This document shows, in pieces, positions 18,056 to 26,124 of a DNA stretch of 64,000 nt. Below the pieces are notes generated by a model. The model was not told the DNA's origin. It did not search any database and worked only from the letters and a program-made list of their open reading frames with translations. Origin of the DNA: Plastoroseomonas arctica (GTDB taxonomy: Bacteria; Pseudomonadota; Alphaproteobacteria; Acetobacterales; Acetobacteraceae). The stretch is taken from assembly GCF_018128965.1 (NCBI RefSeq), contig NZ_JAAEDH010000001.1:62001-126000 (forward strand). The letters are read 5' to 3'. Both the position numbers and the translations under genes were made by a program. The first letter of the stretch is position 1. The number at the start of each line of letters is the position of its first letter.

Positions 18056-19021
18056 ATGTCCGAGGTGTTGACGCTGTCGCTGGGGTGTTCGCTGTCGGAC
18101 CGGACGCGGCCGGTGATCGATGGGCGGGTATCCATTCCGAATGTGCGGTTCCAGGTGGTGCAGGGGGAGCCGGAGGATCTGTTCCGCCGCGCCCTGCGGG
18201 AGCGGGCCTTCGAGATCGCGGAGCTGTCGATGGGGAGCCACATCGTCACCTCGGCGCGGGGGGATAGCGCGTATATCGGGGTGCCGGTCTTCTTGAGCCG
18301 GTCGTTCCGGCACAGCGCGATCTATGTGCGGAAGGATCGGGGGATTGCGACTGCGGCGGACCTGGCCGGGTGGGTGATCGGGCTGCCGGAGTATCAGCAG
18401 ACGGCGGCGCTGTGGGTGCGCGGCATTTTGCGCGAGCAGTATGGGGTGGATACGCGGGCGATCCGCTGGCGGATCGGGTCGGAGCGGATTGCGATCACGC
18501 TGCCCGAGGGGTTCGACGTGGCGCCGGCGGGGGAGAGCCTGGATGTGGCGCTGGCGGAAGGGCGGATCGATGCGCTGATCGCGCCTCGGCCGCCGGGGTG
18601 CTTTTTGAACGGGACGGCGCCGGTGGCGCGGCTGTTTCCGGATTATCGGGCGGAGGAGGAGGCGTGGCACAAGGCCACCGGATTCTTCCCCTTGATGCAT
18701 TGCCTGGCGGTGCGGCGCGATGTGGTGGAGAAGCATCCGTGGCTGCCGGTGGAGCTGTTCCGGGCGTTTGCGCGGGCCAAGGCGATGTCCTTGGAGGAGC
18801 TGGCGCAGGTGAATTTCCTGCGGGTGTCTCTGCCGTGGATTGCGGCGGAGGCGGCAAAGCAGAGCGCGTTCATGGGGGGGAACCCCTGGCCGTATGGGTT
18901 TGCGCGCAACCGGGATGAGATTGCGGCGATGATCCGGTTTGCGGTGGCGGATGGTCTGGCGGGCAGGGTGATGGAGCCGGAGGAGCTGTTTCACCCGAGT
19001 GTGCTGGGGCTGGCGGAGTAA
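18056..19021 (+). CDS. 4,5-dihydroxyphthalate decarboxylase-like protein (periplasmic-receptor fold, no signal peptide)
   Basis: The 321-residue protein begins TLSLGCSLSDRTRPVIDGRV and continues with FEIAELSMGSHIV, YIGVPVFLSRSFRHSAIYV and PDYRAEEEAWHKATGFFPLMH, which mark the 4,5-dihydroxyphthalate decarboxylase group. The fold is that of type II solute receptors, but no signal peptide is seen, so it likely works in the cytoplasm. The real substrate is uncertain; many such genes accompany Bug receptors in pathways unrelated to phthalate. It is the last gene of the run that begins with the ABC importer. Confidence 0.75.
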   Translation: MSEVLTLSLGCSLSDRTRPVIDGRVSIPNVRFQVVQGEPEDLFRRALRERAFEIAELSMGSHIVTSARGDSAYIGVPVFLSRSFRHSAIYVRKDRGIATAADLAGWVIGLPEYQQTAALWVRGILREQYGVDTRAIRWRIGSERIAITLPEGFDVAPAGESLDVALAEGRIDALIAPRPPGCFLNGTAPVARLFPDYRAEEEAWHKATGFFPLMHCLAVRRDVVEKHPWLPVELFRAFARAKAMSLEELAQVNFLRVSLPWIAAEAAKQSAFMGGNPWPYGFARNRDEIAAMIRFAVADGLAGRVMEPEELFHPSVLGLAE

Positions 19022-19200
19022 GGTGGTAAGGTGGCTTTACCGGGTGGGGTGGGGTAAGTGGTTGATTTCGTTGGGTGTATGGTAAGGAAGTAAGGTTTTC
19101 CAGTATTTTTACTGGCTTCGCGAAGGGCAGGGCGCGCGTCGGCTTCGGCTAATATTTCTATAATGCGCCGGGGGGCCAAAAGCAAGCGTTCCGGCTGGGC
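19022..19200. other. Non-coding stretch with palindromes at the left edge of the AT-rich insert
   Basis: No gene is visible here. TAAGGTGG occurs twice in tandem (19019-19026 and 19027-19034), and GGTAAGGTGGCTTTACC (19025-19041) can fold. A perfect hairpin CCAGTA-TTTT-TACTGG lies at 19100-19115. TATAAT at 19159-19164 could be the -10 box of a promoter for the genes that follow, but no convincing -35 box is seen. Base composition shifts toward A/T within this stretch. Confidence 0.4.
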
Positions 19201-19209
19201 TTGCCGGAT

Positions 19210-19407
19210 ATGCCGGCGCGCGGGACGGCGGTGTTGTGCGTCATTGTGTTCACGATGAGCCTATTCATCATGCTGCTGGCGTGTCGGGCGAAGGCGCAGC
19301 TGCAGATGGAGTCGAAGATCGGGACTCTGGCGGGGCCTCTGGTGGCTGGGTTGGCAGGGTATGGGTTGCTGCGGGTGGCCCGGCAGGATGTGGCGGGGAG
19401 GGGATAG
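19210..19407 (+). CDS. Possible small single-span membrane protein
   Basis: A 65-residue frame (68 if the TTG at 19201 is used) contains one strong hydrophobic helix (AVLCVIVFTMSLFIMLLA) followed by a basic patch, then a second milder hydrophobic stretch (GPLVAGLAGYGLL). Third codon positions are rich in G/C, like the host's real genes. It ends two bases before the start of the HEPN-motif gene, whose ribosome site lies inside it. No strong ribosome site of its own is seen. I do not recognise a family; it may be spurious. Confidence 0.35.
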   Translation: MPARGTAVLCVIVFTMSLFIMLLACRAKAQLQMESKIGTLAGPLVAGLAGYGLLRVARQDVAGRG

Positions 19408-19409
19408 GG

Positions 19410-20555
19410 ATGGATTTGAACTCGGTTAAAGCCAGAGCGCGGAAGGCAACTGGTCCGCTAAAGGTAGCAGACCCAGGATCTGAGTATTGGGGCAATCGGA
19501 CGAATGCAGGCCGTTCGCTTCCGCCCTACTATCTTGTCTACTTTCTTTTGGTTGATCTTTTGAATTTTAGAGATCTCGGGCGCAGTGAAAAGATAGCTTT
19601 TTCAATTCCTATAAAAATCAATAACACAACACTCATGATTGAATATCGTAAATTCGGCCTTGGAATTTTTGTCAAAGATTCTGTTGACGAGGTGGCAGCA
19701 GATAAAGCAGCAAAATTTATTCGTGCGGGAGTTGAGGCCGCGCAGCCGTATTTTGAATCCCTCGCAAGCGCTGCGGCCAAAGGTTCATCTCTAAATGTCA
19801 GAAACAACGCTGGAGAGCTTTTTGAGAGATTCACTTTCTTTGCGGAGTGTTACGCGTCAAAAATAAAAGAGGCAGAAGAAAGAAAGGATGAAAGAATTAG
19901 GACTAAATTACCACAAACTGGTAGTGCTTTAAGCGGTTATTCAATCACCTTTCCTTCGTACGATTTAAGTCGGGAAGCACGATGGTATGGCACAGCGGCC
20001 ATAGAAGCATTTTTCAGCTGGACCGAGCACGTCTTCATTTTAATCGCTATACTCCAGGGAAAAATTGCAACCGGTGATGACATTGCAATCATCGCTGGAA
20101 TAGAATGGAAGGAAAAATTCAAAAAATCGCTAGATATTTCTGACGCACTTACAAAAAAATTCTACGATCAACTGACACTACTTCGTAGTCAGGTGAGGAA
20201 TTTTGTTGCCCACGGTGCCTTTGGAAAGAATGGCGAGGCGTTAAGCTTTCATTCTTCGGTTGGTGCTGTTCCACTGATTCTGCCAAGTCAACGATTGAAG
20301 AAAAAATTTATATTCGGAAATGGCATAGATTTTTTGCTTCCGGAAGCAATAAAAACAATTCAAGATTTTATTAGTCATATGTGGTCTGGAGATTTGTCTC
20401 CAGCGAAAATATACATAGAGACTGGACTTCCACTCATATTATCTTACGTAATCAACGGCAGATACAATAGCGCAATGATATCAGACGAAACAATGGAGGA
20501 ATTTACTCATTTTCTTGGCCGCATGGTTGATGATGCAGCGAATATGGATTGGTGA
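19410..20555 (+). CDS. AT-rich, HEPN-motif hypothetical protein (candidate toxin or defence protein)
   Basis: The 381-residue protein is encoded by DNA far richer in A/T than its neighbours, with many A/T third positions, a sign of recent transfer. Its C-terminal half is predicted helical (AIEAFFSWTEHVFILIAIL ... LTKKFYDQLTLLRSQV) and ends that stretch with RNFVAHG at 263-269. This gives R-N-X3-H, the R-X4-6-H motif of HEPN ribonucleases and nucleotidyl-transferase partners. The N-terminal part (YYLVYFLLVDLLNF, then IEYRKFGLGIFVKD) is unrecognised. The start at 19410 follows GGGGAGGGGATAGGG. HEPN proteins are common RNA-cleaving toxins and phage-defence effectors, but the function here is inferred from one motif and from context. 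Confidence 0.7.
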   Translation: MDLNSVKARARKATGPLKVADPGSEYWGNRTNAGRSLPPYYLVYFLLVDLLNFRDLGRSEKIAFSIPIKINNTTLMIEYRKFGLGIFVKDSVDEVAADKAAKFIRAGVEAAQPYFESLASAAAKGSSLNVRNNAGELFERFTFFAECYASKIKEAEERKDERIRTKLPQTGSALSGYSITFPSYDLSREARWYGTAAIEAFFSWTEHVFILIAILQGKIATGDDIAIIAGIEWKEKFKKSLDISDALTKKFYDQLTLLRSQVRNFVAHGAFGKNGEALSFHSSVGAVPLILPSQRLKKKFIFGNGIDFLLPEAIKTIQDFISHMWSGDLSPAKIYIETGLPLILSYVINGRYNSAMISDETMEEFTHFLGRMVDDAANMDW

Positions 20556-20605
20556 TAGGTCTATTTTGACGCCCGACCTGCGTCTGTGATGCATCTTTCC
20601 CCACC

Positions 20606-21160
20606 TTACGCCGCCCCCATCCCCAACCGCTCATCCCGCCGCCGCAGCAGCACAATCAACGGCAGCGCCGCCAGCACCATCCAGCTTTTCCCGATCACCT
20701 GCCCCCACAGGTAGGTCAGGCTCCCGAAGGCCAGCGTCAGGAACACGATGCTGTCCACCACCAGGCCCACAAAGCTGCTGGCGGCGACGGCGGTCAGCAA
20801 ACCGCGTTTTTGCAGCGGCGTGTAGATGGCCAGGTCCGCGGTCTCGGAGATCAGAAAGGCGGCCGCGGAGGCCAGCACCAGCGCCGGCGGCGCGATCGCG
20901 GCGCTCAGGACCGTTCCCGCGAGAATGGCTGCAAACGTGTAGCGCAGGCCGAGGCGGCGCTGCACCAGGTCTCGCAGCACCAGGGCGGCGCCGATCATCA
21001 GCACGCCCGAGGGTGCGGTGATGCCGGGCGCCACCGGGATCAGGCAGGGGCCGTTGGGCACGCAGAAGGTGCCGACATTGCCGATCAGCCAATTGGCCGC
21101 GGGGATGCAGAGCGCGAAGGCGGCGAGGAAGACAAGGCCCTCGCGGGTGCGGCGTGTCAT
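20606..21160 (-). CDS. yhhQ: Queuosine-precursor transporter, YhhQ/VUT family
   Basis: The 184-residue protein has five to six membrane helices and belongs to the VUT (ECF-related) family: [21 protein letters not shown], then [25 protein letters not shown] and [15 protein letters not shown]. YhhQ imports preQ0/preQ1 in E. coli. Its start overlaps the stop of queC (ATGA), which supports a role in queuosine precursor salvage. Third-from-last residues and the stop overlap a TAAGGTGG motif also found after other genes in the window. Confidence 0.85.
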   Translation of the reverse strand: MTRRTREGLVFLAAFALCIPAANWLIGNVGTFCVPNGPCLIPVAPGITAPSGVLMIGAALVLRDLVQRRLGLRYTFAAILAGTVLSAAIAPPALVLASAAAFLISETADLAIYTPLQKRGLLTAVAASSFVGLVVDSIVFLTLAFGSLTYLWGQVIGKSWMVLAALPLIVLLRRRDERLGMGAA

Positions 21161-21909
21161 GGGGTGCTCGTCCAGGATTGCCAGCCGGTGCGGCGGAGGT
21201 CGCAGGCGGGGCAGGTGCCGCAGCCGTAGCCCCAGGGGTGCCGGGTGCTGCGGTCGCCGAGGTAGCAGCTATGCGTGTGTTCTTCCACCAGGGCCGTCAG
21301 CGTGGTGCCGCCGAGGCGGTGGGCCAGGTTCCAGGTGGCGTGTTTGTTGCGCCACATCAGCGGCGTGTGGAGGACCAGGCGGGTTTCCATGCCCAGGTTG
21401 AGGGCGACCTGGAGCGCCTTGATCGTGTCGTCGCGGCAGTCGGGGTAGCCGGAGTAGTCGGTCTCGCAGACGCCGGTGACGATGTGTTTGGCGCCTCGGC
21501 GGTAGGCCAGCGCCCCGGCGAAGGTGAGGAAGATGAGGTTGCGGCCGGGGACGAAGGTGGTCGGCAGGCCATTGGCACCCATGGTGATGGCGGTTTCGCG
21601 GGTCAGGGCCGTGTCGGAGATGGCGCGCAGCGCGTCGAGGCTCAGCGTGTGGTCCTCGCCCAGCTTCGCGTCCCAGGCCGGCCAGGCCGCGCGCAGCTGC
21701 GCGAGGAACGCCTGTCGCACCTCCAGCTCCACCGCGTGCCGCTGCCCATAGGCGAAGGCGAGCGTCTCGACGTGGGCGAAGCGGTCGAGTGCCCAGGTCA
21801 GGCACGTCGCGCTGTCCTGCCCGCCCGAGAACAGCACCAGCGCCGTGTCGCCGCTCGCATTGTTCCTTGGTTCGGTCAAAGGCGCTGTTCCTCCGTCCCG
21901 GCCACGCAT
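21157..21909 (-). CDS. queC: 7-cyano-7-deazaguanine (preQ0) synthase
   Basis: QueC uses ATP and ammonia to convert 7-carboxy-7-deazaguanine to preQ0. The 250-residue protein shows the PP-loop [53 protein letters not shown], and the zinc-binding cysteine cluster near the C-terminus ([23 protein letters not shown]). The ATG at 21909 has a weak ribosome site; a TTG at 21879 has GGAGG ten bases upstream and would give a shorter N-terminus starting TEPRNN. It overlaps yhhQ. A structured 148-base gap separates it from queG. Confidence 0.92.
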   Translation of the reverse strand: MRGRDGGTAPLTEPRNNASGDTALVLFSGGQDSATCLTWALDRFAHVETLAFAYGQRHAVELEVRQAFLAQLRAAWPAWDAKLGEDHTLSLDALRAISDTALTRETAITMGANGLPTTFVPGRNLIFLTFAGALAYRRGAKHIVTGVCETDYSGYPDCRDDTIKALQVALNLGMETRLVLHTPLMWRNKHATWNLAHRLGGTTLTALVEEHTHSCYLGDRSTRHPWGYGCGTCPACDLRRTGWQSWTSTP

Positions 21910-21936
21910 TCGCAGCGCGCTCGGGTGGCGTCGGAG

Positions 21937-22012
21937 TCAAGGATCGCCGCAGGCGACCGGCGGAGCCGGCGCCCCCCGCGGCGGAGCCGCGAGACACCAT
22001 GCGCGTCCTTGA
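21937..22012. repeat. Three tandem short-loop hairpins enclosed by a 7-base inverted repeat
   Basis: Between queG and queC, three perfect hairpins stand side by side: TCGCC-GCA-GGCGA (21944-21956), CCGGC-GGA-GCCGG (21957-21969) and CGCGGC-GGA-GCCGCG (21977-21991). They are enclosed by TCAAGGA (21937-21943) and TCCTTGA (22006-22012). The element resembles a REP-type intergenic repeat or a structured mRNA spacer. It is not a tRNA: there is no T-arm or anticodon arrangement. Confidence 0.5.
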
Positions 22013-22057
22013 TGCCGGTGCCGACCGGGCGCGAGGCTGGAGTGAACCGGGCGACCC

Positions 22058-23083
22058 TCACAACCGCGCCACCGCCCAGCGCGCCGCTTCCGCCACCACG
22101 GGGTCCGCATCCTCGCAGCGGGCCACCGCGTGCTCCCGCAGCGCAGCGCTCCCGGAATTGCCGATAGCGATCATCACGTTGCGCACGAAGCGATCCCGCC
22201 CGATGCGCTTGATCGGCGATCCCGAGAACAGCGCGCGGAACCCCGCATCGTCCAGCCCCGCGAAATCCGCGAGCAGCGGGGCGGTGAGGGAGGCGCGGGG
22301 CGCGAAGTCGGGCTCGGCATGGGCATGGGCGAATTTGTTCCAGGGGCAGACGGCCAGGCAATCATCGCAGCCGTAGATGCGGTTGCCCATGGGCGCTCGG
22401 AACTCCTCCGGGATGGGGCCCGGGTGCTCGATGGTGAGGTAGGCGAGGCAGCGGCGGGCATCGAGGCGATAGGGCGCTGGAAAGGCGTCGGTCGGGCAGA
22501 TGGACAGGCAGGCGGCGCAGCTGCCGCAATGGTCGGTCTCGGGTGGGTCGGGGGGGAGGTCGAGCGTGGTAAAAATCTCGCCCAGGAACAGCCAGGAGCC
22601 GTGGGTGCGGGAGACGAGGTTCGTGTGCTTCCCCTGCCAGCCGAGGCCGGCCTGCTGGGCGAGGGGCTTTTCCATCACCGGTGCGGTGTCGGTGAACACC
22701 TTCACCTGCTCGGCGGGGTGCGCCGCGACGATCCAGCGGGCCAGCGCCTTCAGCCGCTTCTTGAGCGTCTCGTGATAGTCGCGGTTGCGCGCATAGGCGC
22801 TGATGGAGGCACGCTCCGGCTGGCCGAGCGTCGCGAGCGGGTCGTCCTCCGGCGCATAGGAGAGTCCGAGCGCGATGACGGACACCGCCTCCGGCCACAG
22901 CGCCTGCGGGTGGGCGCGCTGTTCTGCGCGGCTCGCCATCCAGTCCATGGCGCCGTGGTGGCCCTCGGCGAGGAAGGCGTTGAGACGCGTGCGGGTCGCG
23001 TCGGGCAGCGTGGCACGGGTGATGCCGACAGCGTCGAAGCCCAGGGCGCGGGCCTGGGTGCGGATCGCGTCAGCCGCGGCCAC
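22058..23083 (-). CDS. queG: Epoxyqueuosine reductase
   Basis: The 341-residue iron-sulfur/cobalamin enzyme performs the last step of queuosine synthesis, reducing epoxyqueuosine in tRNA. It has the QueG N-terminal domain ([14 protein letters not shown]), [48 protein letters not shown]-type sequence near residue 145, and two 4Fe-4S motifs ([16 protein letters not shown] and [13 protein letters not shown]). A C-terminal HEAT-like segment follows. It starts with GTG at 23083 and overlaps the end of queF. Confidence 0.94.
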   Translation of the reverse strand: MAAADAIRTQARALGFDAVGITRATLPDATRTRLNAFLAEGHHGAMDWMASRAEQRAHPQALWPEAVSVIALGLSYAPEDDPLATLGQPERASISAYARNRDYHETLKKRLKALARWIVAAHPAEQVKVFTDTAPVMEKPLAQQAGLGWQGKHTNLVSRTHGSWLFLGEIFTTLDLPPDPPETDHCGSCAACLSICPTDAFPAPYRLDARRCLAYLTIEHPGPIPEEFRAPMGNRIYGCDDCLAVCPWNKFAHAHAEPDFAPRASLTAPLLADFAGLDDAGFRALFSGSPIKRIGRDRFVRNVMIAIGNSGSAALREHAVARCEDADPVVAEAARWAVARL

Positions 23084-23522
23084 GATAGGGTTCGACCTTC
23101 TGGTCCGGGATCCACACGCCTTCGGGCGCCGGGCTGGACTGCCAGAACACGTCGATCGGGATGCCGCCGCGGGGATACCAGTACCCGCCGATGCGCACCC
23201 AGGTCGGGCTCAGCAGCGCCACGATCCGCTGCGCGATGTCGAGCGTGCAGCTCTCGTGGAAGGCGCCGTGGTTGCGGAAGGATTGCAGGTAGAGTTTCAG
23301 CGACTTGCTCTCGACGATCCATCCATCCGGAACGTAGTCCAGCACCAGGTGCGCGAAATCCGGCTGTCCCGTGAGCGGGCAGAGGCTGGTGAATTCCGGC
23401 GCGGTGAAGCGGATGCAGTAGCGCAGCGCGGGGTGCGGGTTGGCGACGCGCTCGAGCAGCGCCGCCTCGGGCGAGGCGGGGGTGGGCGTGGTGCGTCCAA
23501 GCTGGGTGAGGTTTTCGGTCAT
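23070..23522 (-). CDS. queF: NADPH-dependent preQ0 reductase (7-cyano-7-deazaguanine reductase)
   Basis: The 150-residue protein is a short-form (type I) QueF of the tunnel-fold superfamily. It shows [23 protein letters not shown] with the catalytic cysteine, the signature [20 protein letters not shown] near residues 69-88, and a [12 protein letters not shown]-like end. It reduces preQ0 to preQ1. The ATG at 23522 overlaps the stop of tgt by four bases; upstream in-frame codons lie inside tgt and were rejected. Confidence 0.95.
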   Translation of the reverse strand: MTENLTQLGRTTPTPASPEAALLERVANPHPALRYCIRFTAPEFTSLCPLTGQPDFAHLVLDYVPDGWIVESKSLKLYLQSFRNHGAFHESCTLDIAQRIVALLSPTWVRIGGYWYPRGGIPIDVFWQSSPAPEGVWIPDQKVEPYRGRG

Positions 23523-24628
23523 GCGGGGTCCAGGGCGGCTTCGAGGCGAGTGGCCACCGCTTCGAAGCGGCCATCGAGGATGGCGGCGCGCAGCGTGCCG
23601 GTGACCTGCTGGTAATAGGCGATGTTGTGCCACGTGAGCAGCATCGGCCCCAGCATTTCCTCGCATTTGAACAAATGGTGCAGGTAGGCGCGGGAATGGT
23701 TGCGGCAGGCGGGGCAGGCGCAGCTGGCGTCGAGCGGCGCGCCGTCATCGGCGTGGCGCGCGTTGCGCAGGTTGAGCTGGCCGGCGCTGGTATAGGCGCG
23801 GGCCGTGCGGCCGGAGCGGGTGGGGATCACGCAGTCGAACATGTCGATCCCCCGCCGCACCGCGCCGATGATGTCGGCCGGCGTCCCCACCCCCATCAGG
23901 TAGCGCGGCCTGTCCGCCGGCAGCAGCGGCGTGGTCACGTCGAGCGTCGCGAACATCGCCTCCTGCCCTTCGCCCACCGCGAGGCCGCCGATGGCATAGC
24001 CCTCGAAGCCGATGGCGGTCAGCGCCGCGACGCTCTCGGCGCGAAGCTCAGCAAAGGTGCTGCCCTGGACGATGCCGAACAGCCCGTGGCCGGGGCGGGC
24101 GACAAAGGCATCGCGCGATCGCGCCGCCCAGCGCATCGACAGGCGCATGGACTCCGCCGCCTGCTCCTCGGTCGCCGGGAATGGGGTGCATTCGTCGAAG
24201 CACATCGTCACGTCGGCGCCCAGCAGATGCTGGATCTCGATGCTGCGCTCGGGCGTCAGGCGGTGCTTGGAGCCGTCGATATGGCTCTGGAAGGTGACGC
24301 CATCCGCGTCGAGCTTGCGCAGCCCCGCAAGCGACATGACCTGAAAGCCCCCCGAATCGGTCAGGATCGGCCCGTGCCAATCGGCGAATTTATGCAGCCC
24401 GCCCAGGCGCGCGATCCGCTCCGCCGTGGGGCGCAGCATCAGGTGGTAGGTGTTGCCCAGGATCATGCGCGCGCCGGTGGAGCGCACGGCGTCCGCCGTC
24501 ATCGCCTTGATCGTGCCGGCGGTGCCGACCGGCATGAAGACCGGCGTGGGCACCTCGCCATGGGCGGTGTGTAGCGTGCCCGCGCGGGCGGCGCCGTCGA
24601 TCGCGGCCGCGGTCCAATGCAGCGTCAT
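23519..24628 (-). CDS. tgt: tRNA-guanine transglycosylase
   Basis: The 369-residue TIM-barrel enzyme exchanges guanine-34 for preQ1 in tRNAs with GUN anticodons. It has [10 protein letters not shown], the active-site block [35 protein letters not shown], the second catalytic Asp in [19 protein letters not shown], and the C-terminal zinc site (CACPAC ... H). Its start overlaps the stop of queA (ATGA) and its stop overlaps queF, so queA-tgt-queF-queG are translationally coupled. Confidence 0.96.
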   Translation of the reverse strand: MTLHWTAAAIDGAARAGTLHTAHGEVPTPVFMPVGTAGTIKAMTADAVRSTGARMILGNTYHLMLRPTAERIARLGGLHKFADWHGPILTDSGGFQVMSLAGLRKLDADGVTFQSHIDGSKHRLTPERSIEIQHLLGADVTMCFDECTPFPATEEQAAESMRLSMRWAARSRDAFVARPGHGLFGIVQGSTFAELRAESVAALTAIGFEGYAIGGLAVGEGQEAMFATLDVTTPLLPADRPRYLMGVGTPADIIGAVRRGIDMFDCVIPTRSGRTARAYTSAGQLNLRNARHADDGAPLDASCACPACRNHSRAYLHHLFKCEEMLGPMLLTWHNIAYYQQVTGTLRAAILDGRFEAVATRLEAALDPA

Positions 24629-25665
24629 GGCGCGCGCTCCAGCAGGCAGGCGTCGCCGTAGGAGTAGAAGCGATACCCCCCCGCGATCGCGTGCGCATAG
24701 GCGGCTCGGATGCGCTCACTCCCCGCGAAAGCGCTGACCAGCAGCAGCAGCGTCGAGCGCGGCAGGTGAAAATTTGTCAGCAGCAGGTCTGCGCTGGCGA
24801 AGCGATGGCCTGGCAGGATGTAGATGTCGGTGAGCCCGCGGAATGGCGCGATGCCGGTCGGCGTCGCAGCCGATTCCAGCAGCCGCAGCGCGGTGGTGCC
24901 GATGGCGATGACGCGCCCGCCCGCCTGGCGGGTGGCGTTGATCTCGGCCGCAGCATGCTCGGTTACCTCGCCCCATTCGGCGTGCATGCGGTGTGCGCGG
25001 GCGTCGGCATCCCGGATCGGCAGGAAGGTGCCGGCGCCGACATGCAGCGTCACAGTGCTCCGCGTCACGCCGCGCGCCTCCAACGCCACGAGCAGGGCAG
25101 GGGTAAAGTGCAGGCTCGCCGTGGGTGCCGCGACGGCGCCAGGGCGAGCCGCGAAGATCGCCTGGTAGTCGGCGCGGTCGCGCGCGGTCGGGCCATGCTC
25201 ACGGGTGATGTAGGGGGGAAGGGGGACTTCGCCCGCGTGCTCCAGTGCGGCCTCCAGCCCGGGGCCGAAGCGCAGCAGCGCCGCACCGCCCTCCTGCCGC
25301 TCCACCACCGTGCAGTCGAGCGCCGGCCCGCCTTCGATCACGAGCGTATCGCCCGCATGCAACCGGCGCGCATTGCGGATGAGCGCATGCCAGCGCCCCT
25401 CGCCCTCGGCGCGGTTGAGCATGATCTCGATCCGCGCCTCGCCGCGCCGCGCGTGCAGGCGCGCGGGAATGACGCGCGTGTCGTTCACCACCATGCGATC
25501 ACCAGCGCGCAGCAGGCCCACCAAGTCGGGAATGCGCAGATCGGTCAACCGCTCCGCCCCCACCTGCAGCAGCCGCGCCGCGTCGCGCGGTTCGGCAGGC
25601 CGCTGGGCGATACGCTCCGCGGGCAGGTCGAAATCGAAATCATCGAGGGAGAGTGGCTGCGGCAC
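24625..25665 (-). CDS. queA: S-adenosylmethionine:tRNA ribosyltransferase-isomerase
   Basis: The 346-residue enzyme transfers and isomerises the ribosyl group of SAM onto preQ1 in tRNA to form epoxyqueuosine. The N-terminus [22 protein letters not shown] is typical, as are [42 protein letters not shown] and [22 protein letters not shown] chose the GTG at 25665 because it matches the family start; an ATG at 25734 (in frame) would add 23 atypical residues. A hairpin GGGCGC-AA-GCGCCC lies at 25693-25706, just upstream. It is the first gene of the queuosine cluster. Confidence 0.93.
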   Translation of the reverse strand: MPQPLSLDDFDFDLPAERIAQRPAEPRDAARLLQVGAERLTDLRIPDLVGLLRAGDRMVVNDTRVIPARLHARRGEARIEIMLNRAEGEGRWHALIRNARRLHAGDTLVIEGGPALDCTVVERQEGGAALLRFGPGLEAALEHAGEVPLPPYITREHGPTARDRADYQAIFAARPGAVAAPTASLHFTPALLVALEARGVTRSTVTLHVGAGTFLPIRDADARAHRMHAEWGEVTEHAAAEINATRQAGGRVIAIGTTALRLLESAATPTGIAPFRGLTDIYILPGHRFASADLLLTNFHLPRSTLLLLVSAFAGSERIRAAYAHAIAGGYRFYSYGDACLLERAP

Positions 25666-25800
25666 CGGGCGCCGGTAGCCCCTGGGACCGGCGGGCGCAA
25701 GCGCCCCGCGCCCGCAACGCTGCCGATTCTTCATCCCCCCGCCATGGGCGGCGCGGCGCCGAGGCGCTAGCCTTCCCCAACGGGACCAAAGGAGGGCGTG

Positions 25801-26124
25801 ATGATCTGTCGTCTCTGGCGCGGCTGGGCGACGCCGCAGAATGCCGATGCCTACCAGGCCATCGTCCTGGGCAAGGTGATCCCCGAAATCGAGCAGCGCC
25901 ACATCCCCGGCTTTCGCCAAATCGACGTGCTGCGCCACGACCGGGCCGACGAGGTCGAGTTCTGCACGATGATGTGGTTCGACAGCCTGGACGACGTCCG
26001 CGGTTTCATGGGCGCAGACTACACGGCGAGCCACGTCATCCCCGAGGCCCGCGCCGTACTCAGCCGCTACGACTCCCACGCGACGCATTTCGAGGCGCTG
26101 GATCGCCGCGTGCAGCATGCTTAA
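25801..26124 (+). CDS. Antibiotic-biosynthesis-monooxygenase-like small protein
   Basis: The 107-residue protein has the dimeric ferredoxin-like (ABM) fold pattern: ICRLWRGWATPQNADAYQAIV, a central PGFRQIDVLRHDRADEVEF strand pair and YDSHATHFEAL at the end. Such proteins are monooxygenases or stress proteins of unknown substrate. AAAGGAGG stands ideally before the ATG at 25801. It is divergent from queA and overlaps the following phosphoesterase gene by eight bases. Confidence 0.7.
   Translation: MICRLWRGWATPQNADAYQAIVLGKVIPEIEQRHIPGFRQIDVLRHDRADEVEFCTMMWFDSLDDVRGFMGADYTASHVIPEARAVLSRYDSHATHFEALDRRVQHA

Noticed and set aside
18056-19021. Assignment as a true 4,5-dihydroxyphthalate decarboxylase of phthalate degradation
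   Set aside because: No phthalate dioxygenase, dehydrogenase or ring-cleavage genes are present; only family-level similarity can be claimed.
21269-22000. 243-residue frame starting in the hairpin element and overlapping queC
   Set aside because: It reads queC in the wrong frame; the QueC PP-loop and zinc cysteines are in the frame ending at 21157.
21937-22012. A tRNA gene, because of the 7-base closing stem and three inner hairpins
   Set aside because: The third hairpin is not adjacent to the 3' strand of the closing stem, there is no TTCRANY T-loop, and the loops are only three bases long.
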